Shown here: one piece after another, positions 1 to 5,527 of the stretch
How positions within the stretch are numbered: the first letter of the stretch is position 1
Layout of the letters: every line of letters begins with the position of its first letter
Assembly (NCBI GenBank): GCA_028867235.1
Contig: JAGWGS010000068.1
Span: 1 to 7,154 of the forward strand
Reading direction: 5' to 3'
DNA from: Nitrososphaerota archaeon
GTDB taxonomy: Archaea; Thermoproteota; Nitrososphaeria; Nitrososphaerales; Nitrosopumilaceae
DNA length: 7,154 nucleotides
Translations under genes and position numbers: made by a program
Notes under the pieces: generated by a model
What the model saw: the letters and a program-made list of their open reading frames with translations, nothing else
What the model was told of the DNA's origin: nothing
Database searches by the model: none

Positions 1-315
1 ATTTTTTCCACACCAAGTAACATGCTTGCAGAAAACAGAGCTTCCCTGTTGAACAAATGCCTTTGATTCATCATCAATTTCAAGACAATTTTCTTTGAAT
101 TTCTTGCTTTTTAACAAAATTTGTGCAAAATAAGGCGTTATGGCAAGTCCCCCATCTGTTCGAAGAGTACAGAGCAATGCATTATTTTGAAATACATGTT
201 TTATTCGTCCTGTGTTTTTAGAATAAGAAATGGTTACATCTTTTGGGAGATATTTTGAGACTCCCTGTCCAAAGAGCGCATCAAGAGTACACTTGATTTT
301 GAGTACAGAGTCCAT
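1..315 (-). CDS. PUA-domain RNA-binding protein, archaeosine-transglycosylase C-terminal-like (3' partial)
   Basis: The minus-strand frame opens with ATG at 315 and runs without a stop for 105 codons to the left edge, so the C-terminus is missing. Residues about 1-70 (LDALFGQGVSKYLP, then YSKNTGRIKHVF and LRTDGGLAITP) resemble the pre-PUA module found in the C-terminal half of archaeal tRNA-guanine transglycosylase and in stand-alone archaeal homologues. Residues about 75-105 (VQQGSSVFCKHV at 88-99) look like the start of a PUA domain, an RNA-binding fold. No catalytic domain precedes it, so it is probably a small stand-alone RNA-binding protein of roughly 150 residues that acts on tRNA or rRNA. 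Which RNA it binds cannot be told. It is divergent from the phoU-like gene. There is no evident Shine-Dalgarno sequence, and an AT-rich TATA-like element lies about 28 bases upstream of the ATG, which suggests a leaderless transcript. The family match is from memory of conserved motifs. Confidence 0.7.
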   Translation of the reverse strand, partial: MDSVLKIKCTLDALFGQGVSKYLPKDVTISYSKNTGRIKHVFQNNALLCTLRTDGGLAITPYFAQILLKSKKFKENCLEIDDESKAFVQQGSSVFCKHVTWCGKN

Positions 316-337
316 GCAGTTTGGTTAGTTTAGCCCG

Positions 338-349
338 TTAATTATTTTT
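338..349 (-). promoter_or_regulatory. Putative TATA-like box for the leftward PUA-domain gene
   Basis: Read on the minus strand this is AAAAATAATTAA, centred about 28 bases before the ATG at 315. That is the usual distance from an archaeal TATA box to the transcription start, so the mRNA would begin at or next to the start codon. The region is AT-rich throughout, so such a match can arise by chance. Confidence 0.35.
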
Positions 350-363
350 GCAATAAAATTAAC

Positions 364-392
364 CTATATAGTAAGTCCCAACAACTATATAG
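364..392. repeat. Twin palindromic octamer CTATATAG, 21 bases apart, in the divergent promoter region
   Basis: CTATATAG occurs at 364-371 and again at 385-392. Start-to-start spacing is 21 bases, about two helical turns, so both copies face the same side of the DNA. The right copy is placed as the TATA box of the phoU-like gene. The left copy could be an operator, a second TATA box, or a TATA box for leftward transcription with a short leader. The repeat is seen directly; the regulatory role is inferred. Confidence 0.5.
385..392 (+). promoter_or_regulatory. Putative TATA box of the phoU-like gene
   Basis: CTATATAG is centred about 27 bases upstream of the ATG at 415. This is the normal distance from an archaeal TATA box to the transcription start, which predicts a leaderless mRNA starting at the ATG. 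No Shine-Dalgarno sequence is visible between box and start, which agrees. It also favours ATG 415 over the TTG at 406. Confidence 0.55.
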
Positions 393-414
393 AATAAATC
401 TCTATTTGTTACCA

Positions 415-1458
415 ATGGCAGTAAATGAAGAAATGCGAAAAATACAATTCACTGGCAAGTCTTCATACATTGTTTCATTGCCAAAACAATGGATAATGGA
501 AATGGGTTTGAAACAAGGAGACCAAGTCTCTGTAGTAAGACAAGGAATTTCAAATTTACAAATAGTGCCATTGAAACATCACAACAAACCAATAGGTACT
601 GAAGAAGCTACAATTGAGATTAAACCAGAAGATGAAGATTCCACAATTGTTAGGAAGTTAATATCACTTTATCTTTTAGGATTTACTATAATCAATGTAA
701 AATCAAAAATTGGAAGACTGAAACCGTCTCAAAGAAATTCCATAAAAGATGCTGTAAAGAGTATTTTGATGGGAACTGAGATCACTGCAGATTCTATTGA
801 AGGTATAACTATTCAAGTACTCATTAATTTGTTTGAGCTTTCAGTAGATGGCGCATTAAAGAGAATGTTGATAATAGCAAAATCTATGTTAAATGACGCA
901 TTACTTTCTCAAGAAGAAGCAAATTTTGATTTAGCAAAAGAAGTCATAAACAGTGATGATGAAGTTGATAGATTTAGTTTTTACATAATGCGACAACTAA
1001 AGATAGCTATACAGAATGAACATATGTTAAGTGAAATGGGAATAGAAAGTCCATATCACTGCTTAGGATATAGATTAATAGTAAAAAATATTGAACGAGT
1101 AGGAGATCATGCTACAGAGATAGCAAAAGATTTGCTAGGATATAAGAAACCTATCAAGAAAACAGTACTAGAGCCAATACATGAGATGAATCGCTTTACC
1201 TTGACGGTTTTAGATGAAGCATGCTTATCTTTATTTAAGAAAGATGCCAACCAAGCAGAACAAACAGTACAGAAATCATCAGAAATTGTAAAATATGAAA
1301 AGAAAATTCAAGATAGTCTTAGATCATTAAAGGACACTGAGGAAATATACAGAGTTAGAAGAATGAGTGAGAATATACGAAGAATATCAGAATATGCAAG
1401 TGATATAGCAGAGATTGTACTAGATGTAACAATAGAGAAGACTCTGCGAAAGCAATAA
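415..1458 (+). CDS. PhoU-family phosphate regulator with N-terminal AbrB/SpoVT DNA-binding domain
   Basis: The 347-residue protein has two parts. Residues about 5-50 (RKIQFTGKSSYIVSLPKQW, then LKQGDQVSVV) form a swapped-hairpin AbrB/SpoVT-type DNA-binding domain. The rest is two PhoU helical bundles, each with the family's acidic motif: ERVGDHATEIAK near 227-238 and RRISEYASDIAE near 322-333. PhoU proteins sense phosphate status with the Pst transporter. Archaeal members often carry this AbrB domain and are thought to act directly as DNA-binding regulators. The length is normal for the archaeal form. No pst, phosphatase or two-component gene is in the window, so the target is unknown. ATG 415 was chosen because a TATA-like box sits at the leaderless distance; the upstream TTG at 406 would add only three residues, and ATG 433 is also possible. 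hflX follows after 22 bases and may share the transcript. Confidence 0.85.
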   Translation: MAVNEEMRKIQFTGKSSYIVSLPKQWIMEMGLKQGDQVSVVRQGISNLQIVPLKHHNKPIGTEEATIEIKPEDEDSTIVRKLISLYLLGFTIINVKSKIGRLKPSQRNSIKDAVKSILMGTEITADSIEGITIQVLINLFELSVDGALKRMLIIAKSMLNDALLSQEEANFDLAKEVINSDDEVDRFSFYIMRQLKIAIQNEHMLSEMGIESPYHCLGYRLIVKNIERVGDHATEIAKDLLGYKKPIKKTVLEPIHEMNRFTLTVLDEACLSLFKKDANQAEQTVQKSSEIVKYEKKIQDSLRSLKDTEEIYRVRRMSENIRRISEYASDIAEIVLDVTIEKTLRKQ

Positions 1459-1480
1459 GATAGTCAGGAATGTCAATAAA

Positions 1481-2611
1481 ATGTTGAAAGATTCTGCAAT
1501 TCTCATTACTTATGATAACAAAGATTCGCTAAAAGAAGCACTAGGATTATGTGATGCAGCAGGTTATGAAGTGCGCAAAATCATACAACAGAGAATTTTA
1601 AACAAATCAAAGTATGGGCTTGGAGAAGGCAAAGTAGAAGAAATAAAGGAGATGCTAGGCAGCATTAAACCCGATGTTATAATATTTGATGAGATACTCA
1701 AGCCAAGCCAAAATTATAATTTAGCATCCACTTTAAAGACGAATATTCTAGATAGAGAAGCTCTAATTCTTGAGATCTTTGAACGTAGAGCAAAAAGTTC
1801 AGAATCTACCTTACAGGTTAAGATGGCTCAACTTAGATATGAAATGTCAAGAGCTAAAGAGAAAGTCAGGTTGGCAAAGATGGGTGAACAACCAGGATTT
1901 ATGGGCATAGGAAAATTTGAGGTGGACATTTACTTTAATGATATTAAAAACAGAATGAACAATGTAAAAACAAAATTAGCAAAATCATCAACACAACGAG
2001 CTCTTCACAGACAGGCAAGAAAGAGATTTGGGTTTAAGACAGTTTCTCTTGCAGGATATACATCGGCGGGAAAAACCACTCTCTTTAATGTTCTTACAGG
2101 AGAAGAAAGGGAAGAAAGCCCAAAACTTTTCACTACTCTTTCTACAACCACAAGAAAGATTATTCTGAAAGACTTAGAGGTCTTGATTTCAGATACAGTA
2201 GGTTTCATTAGTAGACTTCCAGCATACATGGTACAGGCATTCAAGTCAACTCTTGAAGAACTTGTTTATACAGATGTTGTCATAGTGGTCATTGATGTTA
2301 GTGATACAAATTTGGAATTACGAAAAAAATTCAAAAGTTGTATATCGACATTAGATGAAATCGGTGTCAATAAAGACAAAATGATTTTTGTTCTTAACAA
2401 ATCAGATTTGATATCAAAAGAAGAGATCATGGAAAAAGCAAATCTATTGGGTTTATCAGACAATAAAAGATGGTTAGCCATATCATCAACAACAGGATTT
2501 AATATTTCACAGTTAAAGAAATTGGTTTATCAGGCATTAGATACTACACCATTAATTGAACAGGAAAATGAAATATCAAAGCCAAAAATTAGAATAGATT
2601 ATGATGATTGA
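1481..2611 (+). CDS. hflX: GTPase HflX (archaeal type)
   Basis: This 376-residue protein is a translation-associated GTPase. In bacteria HflX binds the large ribosomal subunit and splits stalled or stressed ribosomes; the archaeal role is less settled. The HflX-specific N-terminal domain spans about 1-110 (YGLGEGKVEEI, then NILDREALILEIFERRA). A helical linker follows, then the G domain from about 185. All G motifs are present: P-loop GYTSAGKTT at 192-200, DTVG at 238-241, NKSD at 306-309 and SSTTG at 335-339. A candidate switch-I threonine lies in LFTTLSTTTRK. The bacterial glycine-rich GGxGxGE segment is replaced by PGFMGIGKFEVD around 138-149. The start is ATG 1481, with a weak AGGA 11 bases upstream. 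The gene's end overlaps the start of trm56, so the two are almost certainly co-transcribed and translationally coupled. Confidence 0.95.
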   Translation: MLKDSAILITYDNKDSLKEALGLCDAAGYEVRKIIQQRILNKSKYGLGEGKVEEIKEMLGSIKPDVIIFDEILKPSQNYNLASTLKTNILDREALILEIFERRAKSSESTLQVKMAQLRYEMSRAKEKVRLAKMGEQPGFMGIGKFEVDIYFNDIKNRMNNVKTKLAKSSTQRALHRQARKRFGFKTVSLAGYTSAGKTTLFNVLTGEEREESPKLFTTLSTTTRKIILKDLEVLISDTVGFISRLPAYMVQAFKSTLEELVYTDVVIVVIDVSDTNLELRKKFKSCISTLDEIGVNKDKMIFVLNKSDLISKEEIMEKANLLGLSDNKRWLAISSTTGFNISQLKKLVYQALDTTPLIEQENEISKPKIRIDYDD

Positions 2612-3131
2612 AGTTCTTCGCATAGGAACACGACTTGTTAGAGATGACAGGGTAACTACTCATGTTACTCTCGTATCAAGAGCATTTGGGGCATCAAAGA
2701 TATACATGTATGATGCAAATCCAGAGATCAAAGAAACTATTTCCAAAGTAAACAAGATGTGGGGTAGTGATTTTGAAGTAGAAATTATCGAGAATTGGAA
2801 AGATGTCATAAAATTAAGAAAAAAAGAGGGTTACAAAGTGATTCATTTAACAATGTATGGTGAAAATATCAACGATGTACAGGAACAAATAAGAAAAGAA
2901 GAAAAACTTCTAGTTGTAGTAGGTGCAGAAAAAGTTCCTAGAGAGGCATATGATATGGCTGATTACAATGTTGCAATAGGAAATCAGCCTCATTCAGAGA
3001 TTTCCGCTCTTGCAATATTACTTGATAGGGTGTCACAAGGATATCAACTTCAAAAAAAGCATTCTGGCGGGGAACGTGAAATAATACCTACAAAAAAAGG
3101 AAAAAAAGTAATAGACAAAACTACAGTCTAA
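2601..3131 (+). CDS. trm56: tRNA (cytidine(56)-2'-O)-methyltransferase Trm56
   Basis: This archaea-specific SPOUT-class enzyme transfers methyl from S-adenosylmethionine to the ribose 2'-OH of C56 in the tRNA T-loop, a modification that supports the D-loop/T-loop contact. Family signatures are clear: LRIGTRLVRDDRVTTHVTL near 6-24, HLTMYGE at 82-88, VVVGAEKVP at 105-113, and NVAIGNQPHSE at 123-133. The last two belong to the trefoil-knot cofactor site. The length of 176 residues is normal. The C-terminal 25 or so residues form a lysine-rich tail (TKKGKKVIDK) that may contact RNA. The start is ATG 2601 or ATG 2604, inside the last codons of hflX (overlap 11 or 8 bases). No Shine-Dalgarno sequence is evident, so reinitiation after hflX is likely. 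tfe follows after 68 bases. Confidence 0.95.
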   Translation: MMIEVLRIGTRLVRDDRVTTHVTLVSRAFGASKIYMYDANPEIKETISKVNKMWGSDFEVEIIENWKDVIKLRKKEGYKVIHLTMYGENINDVQEQIRKEEKLLVVVGAEKVPREAYDMADYNVAIGNQPHSEISALAILLDRVSQGYQLQKKHSGGEREIIPTKKGKKVIDKTTV

Positions 3132-3168
3132 ATTATTAACATAAAAAAACAAGTTTAAAACCATTTGA

Positions 3169-3177
3169 TTAAATATA
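3169..3177 (+). promoter_or_regulatory. Putative TATA box of tfe
   Basis: TTAAATATA is centred 27 bases upstream of the tfe ATG at 3200, the expected distance for a leaderless archaeal transcript. It lies in the 68-base AT-rich gap after trm56. An AGGAAG at 3184-3189 could instead act as a ribosome-binding site on a longer transcript reading through from trm56, so both routes of expression are possible. Confidence 0.5.
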
Positions 3178-3199
3178 GAGATTAGGAAGAAAGTATACG

Positions 3200-3709
3200 A
3201 TGTCAGTTGAACATGAAGATCCTTTTGTAAAAATTGCTGCTTTGATTGGAGGAGACGAATACCTAAAGGTTGCACGTTCTCTTCTCAATACAGAAGATGC
3301 TACAGATGAAGAGATAGCAAGTTCTACAGGACTGAGAATAAACATAGTTAGAAAAGTGCTGTATGACCTTTTTGGGAAAGCTCTGATAACAGGAATACGA
3401 GTCAAGGATGAAAAGAAAGGATGGTTTGTTTATAGATGGAGAGCAAGAAAAGACGAAGTAGATAATTTCATTGAGAATCAGAAAAAGAAGATTGTAGAAA
3501 GATTACAACAAAGATTAGATTATGAAAATTCAGCTGACTTTTATCATTGTGGTAATGAGGACTGTCAAAAATTAACCTTTGAAAAAGCTCTTGATCTTTC
3601 ATTCAAATGTCCTACTTGCGGAAAATTAGTCAATCTATCAAAGAATGAAAAACTCAAGAAAGCGTTACAAGTAAAGATAGATCAACTACGTGATGATCTG
3701 AAACATTAG
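3200..3709 (+). CDS. tfe: Transcription factor E (TFE, TFIIE-alpha homologue)
   Basis: TFE is a basal archaeal transcription factor. It joins the TBP-TFB-RNA polymerase complex, stabilises the open promoter and contacts non-template DNA. The 169 residues show the expected order. A winged-helix domain spans about 5-90 (TDEEIASSTGLRINIVRKVLYDLFGKALI, then a beta wing ending WFVYRW). A basic coiled-coil-like linker covers about 85-108, and a zinc ribbon covers about 115-142 with C117, C122, C137 and C140. The first cysteine pair is CX4C rather than the more usual CX2C. A short charged helix ends the protein. The ATG at 3200 has a TATA-like box at the leaderless distance. The gene converges on arfC, and the two stop codons overlap within four bases. 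Position after hflX and trm56 groups it with information-processing genes. Confidence 0.95.
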   Translation: MSVEHEDPFVKIAALIGGDEYLKVARSLLNTEDATDEEIASSTGLRINIVRKVLYDLFGKALITGIRVKDEKKGWFVYRWRARKDEVDNFIENQKKKIVERLQQRLDYENSADFYHCGNEDCQKLTFEKALDLSFKCPTCGKLVNLSKNEKLKKALQVKIDQLRDDLKH

Positions 3710-4350
3710 GTAACATAGTATAGAACTAGTTCATTTTGCATTCTCTTTATCTTTTTTAGTGTAAATGAATTTGATATTCTTGTAAAGCCTTTACCGTCTA
3801 CAAAAGAGACTGCAGTTCTACCTCCAACAATATAAGGTGCAACAGTAACTATAATTTCATCTACAAGTCGTTGTTTGAGAAAATACCAATTTGTTGTTCC
3901 GCCGCCTTCTACCAATATTCTGTTTATTCCTTGTTTTTTTAGAATTTGCAATAGTTTTTTTAAATCAATTATTTTTTTCCCACATTTTATCATCTGAACT
4001 CCACGTACAATAAATTGTTCATCATTTTTTGAAACATTTTCTAATGTTACAATAATAGTCGGAATTTTTGTTGCAGTCATTATCACTTTTGATTTAGAAG
4101 ATAATTCTCCTCTAGGATCAAGAATGATTCTAATTGGATTTTTACCCTTTACATAACGTACTGTAAGTAATGGATTATCTATTTGTACAGTATTTTTTCC
4201 TACAAGTATTGCATCAACACTCTTTCGTAAACCATGAACTCGAATCAAATCTTTCTTGGATGAGAGATTCGATCTGCCAGTGTTAGTCGCTATCTTTCCG
4301 TCAATACTAATTGCAGCACTAATTATCACATAAGGTCTAGATTTTACCAT
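3706..4350 (-). CDS. arfC: 2,5-diamino-6-(ribosylamino)pyrimidinone 5'-phosphate reductase (archaeal riboflavin pathway)
   Basis: This NAD(P)H-dependent reductase turns the ribosyl side chain of the pyrimidine intermediate into ribitol. In archaea and fungi this happens before deamination. The 214 residues match the RibD C-terminal / Rib7 dihydrofolate-reductase-like fold: SAAISIDGKIA at 11-21, VGKNTVQIDNP at 50-60, LDPRGEL at 77-83, VEGGGTTNW at 147-155 and PYIVGGRTA at 172-180. The zinc deaminase domain that bacterial RibD carries at its N-terminus is absent, so deamination must be done by another protein. The ATG at 4350 lies inside the end of the amidohydrolase gene (14-base overlap). A good Shine-Dalgarno GAAGGAG lies nine bases upstream. 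It is the last gene of the riboflavin operon, and its stop overlaps that of tfe on the other strand. Confidence 0.92.
   Translation of the reverse strand: MVKSRPYVIISAAISIDGKIATNTGRSNLSSKKDLIRVHGLRKSVDAILVGKNTVQIDNPLLTVRYVKGKNPIRIILDPRGELSSKSKVIMTATKIPTIIVTLENVSKNDEQFIVRGVQMIKCGKKIIDLKKLLQILKKQGINRILVEGGGTTNWYFLKQRLVDEIIVTVAPYIVGGRTAVSFVDGKGFTRISNSFTLKKIKRMQNELVLYYVT
3741..3757 (+). terminator. Possible U-rich terminator of tfe, inside the 3' end of arfC
   Basis: TTCTCTTTATCTTTTTT begins about 30 bases after the tfe stop on the plus strand. Archaeal RNA polymerase can terminate at such T-rich runs without a hairpin. If used, the tfe transcript end would be antisense to the arfC 3' end. T-rich runs are frequent on this strand because the opposite coding strand is A-rich, so support is modest. 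Confidence 0.35.
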
Positions 4351-5527
4351 GCACTATTTCTCCTTCATACATTACCGCTCTTATGGTATTTTCTGAGGCT
4401 CTCTGTACTATGGATGCATGTGTATTATGCATTGGTTCTAGATCAATAGAGTGCTTTTCTATAAATATACAATCAGCCATTTTGTTATTTTGCACAACTC
4501 CTATTTTCCCACCTAAGATGTTTGAGGCGTTTGTGGTAGCCATTTTGAGTATATCTTTTGCTTCCAATCTTTTTTTCTTCATGCCCATTGAAACTTTCCA
4601 CAGGTAATCCATTTCTCTAAACATATCAGATGAGTTTATCATCACATTATCAGTTCCAATTGCAACATTACATCCAACCTCAAGCATGAGATCTACATCA
4701 GGAATGCCTTCTGCAAGAGATCCATTTGCTCGTGGACATACAACAATACTTGCCTTATTTCGTACAGCCATTGCTAGATCTTTTTTTGAAGCATACGTCA
4801 TATGAACAAGAAAGTTAGGTTTTACAAGTAGTGCCCTTTGAGTTTCAGTTTTTCCAGTGATTTTTTTTGAAATTTCATTACTTTCTTCAGTTTCAGCAGA
4901 GTGTATTGCACGAATCTTTGTTGTCTTGGCAAAAGAAACCAATACAGAATTACTGAATTCATTTGGACCACTGATTCCAAGTCCATCACAATTCATGAGT
5001 AGATTTTGAACATGTTGCGCGTGAGATGGGGGCATAGGGATATTCTTTTTGATAGATTGTACATCTTGATAATATTCTGCTCTTCCTAGAATAATTGGTC
5101 GTATAGGAATATCAACAGATGCATGTTTCAACAGGTTAACTCCGTCTAATCCACCCTCTCTAAAATCAATGAAAGAAGTTATACCCTTTTTCATCATCGA
5201 GATGCAAGAATTTTTGATAAAACTTGTAAGATGAGATTTAGTAGAATTTTTCAATATTTTTTGTTTGAATCCACTTACAGGATGTATTTTTTCTTCAACA
5301 TCAGAATCTATTCCGATATCTTTTGCTATTGAATCACCAATATGAGTATGAGAATTAACAAGTCCAGGCATCATTAAAATTCCTTCACAATCAAGCACGG
5401 TCTCATTTTTTTTAGGAGCGATCTTTACGCCTATCTGTTCAATGTTTTTTCCGGAAATTCGTACATTTGTATTTTGTATATAGGTTAGATCTACGCCATA
5501 AAGAAGACTTATGTTTTTTATCAGCAT
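4337..5527 (-). CDS. Amidohydrolase-superfamily enzyme, candidate missing riboflavin-pathway hydrolase or deaminase
   Basis: The 396-residue protein shows the composite amidohydrolase fold: a small N-terminal beta domain (1-50), a TIM barrel, and a C-terminal return to the beta domain. Likely metal and catalytic residues are all present: HTH (H60, H62), HSAE (H209, E212), H242 and the GTDN aspartate D293. This set resembles the SAH/MTA/guanine/cytosine-type deaminase branch. The exact substrate cannot be read. The gene sits between arfA (7-base overlap) and arfC (14-base overlap) in a riboflavin operon that has neither the creatininase-like deformylase ArfB nor a RibD-type deaminase. I infer that it acts on a pathway pyrimidine, either removing the 2-amino group or the formyl group. 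Salvage deamination of another purine or pterin is the alternative. The start is ATG 5527; no Shine-Dalgarno sequence is seen, so coupling to arfA is likely. Confidence refers to the superfamily; the pathway role is a hypothesis. Confidence 0.85.
   Translation of the reverse strand: MLIKNISLLYGVDLTYIQNTNVRISGKNIEQIGVKIAPKKNETVLDCEGILMMPGLVNSHTHIGDSIAKDIGIDSDVEEKIHPVSGFKQKILKNSTKSHLTSFIKNSCISMMKKGITSFIDFREGGLDGVNLLKHASVDIPIRPIILGRAEYYQDVQSIKKNIPMPPSHAQHVQNLLMNCDGLGISGPNEFSNSVLVSFAKTTKIRAIHSAETEESNEISKKITGKTETQRALLVKPNFLVHMTYASKKDLAMAVRNKASIVVCPRANGSLAEGIPDVDLMLEVGCNVAIGTDNVMINSSDMFREMDYLWKVSMGMKKKRLEAKDILKMATTNASNILGGKIGVVQNNKMADCIFIEKHSIDLEPMHNTHASIVQRASENTIRAVMYEGEIVHGKI
4360..4366 (-). promoter_or_regulatory. 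Strong Shine-Dalgarno of arfC
   Basis: On the minus strand this reads GAAGGAG, nine bases before the arfC ATG at 4350. It lies inside the coding sequence of the amidohydrolase gene. It supports ATG 4350 as the start and suggests arfC can be initiated independently, unlike the upstream genes arfA and the amidohydrolase, which lack such a site. Confidence 0.6.

Noticed and set aside
406..414. TTG at 406 as the start of the phoU-like gene
   Set aside because: It adds only three residues and lies upstream of the transcription start predicted from the TATA-like box at 385-392; ATG 415 fits a leaderless mRNA.
2005..2481. Two minus-strand open frames (2005-2244 and 2266-2481) inside hflX
   Set aside because: Both lie opposite the well-conserved HflX G domain, show no recognisable motif and have no promoter; they are by-products of the coding strand.
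3033..3405. Minus-strand open frames across trm56, the intergenic gap and tfe
   Set aside because: They give low-complexity hydrophobic translations opposite conserved genes, with no family resemblance. The AT-rich gap explains the length.
3940..3976. Long T-runs as a terminator or phase-variable tract
   Set aside because: They lie inside arfC and encode lysine-rich stretches on the minus strand; the reading frame is intact and nothing points to slippage.
4383..4607. Plus-strand open frame inside the amidohydrolase gene
   Set aside because: It is antisense to the conserved C-terminal part of the enzyme and has no motif or start signal of its own.
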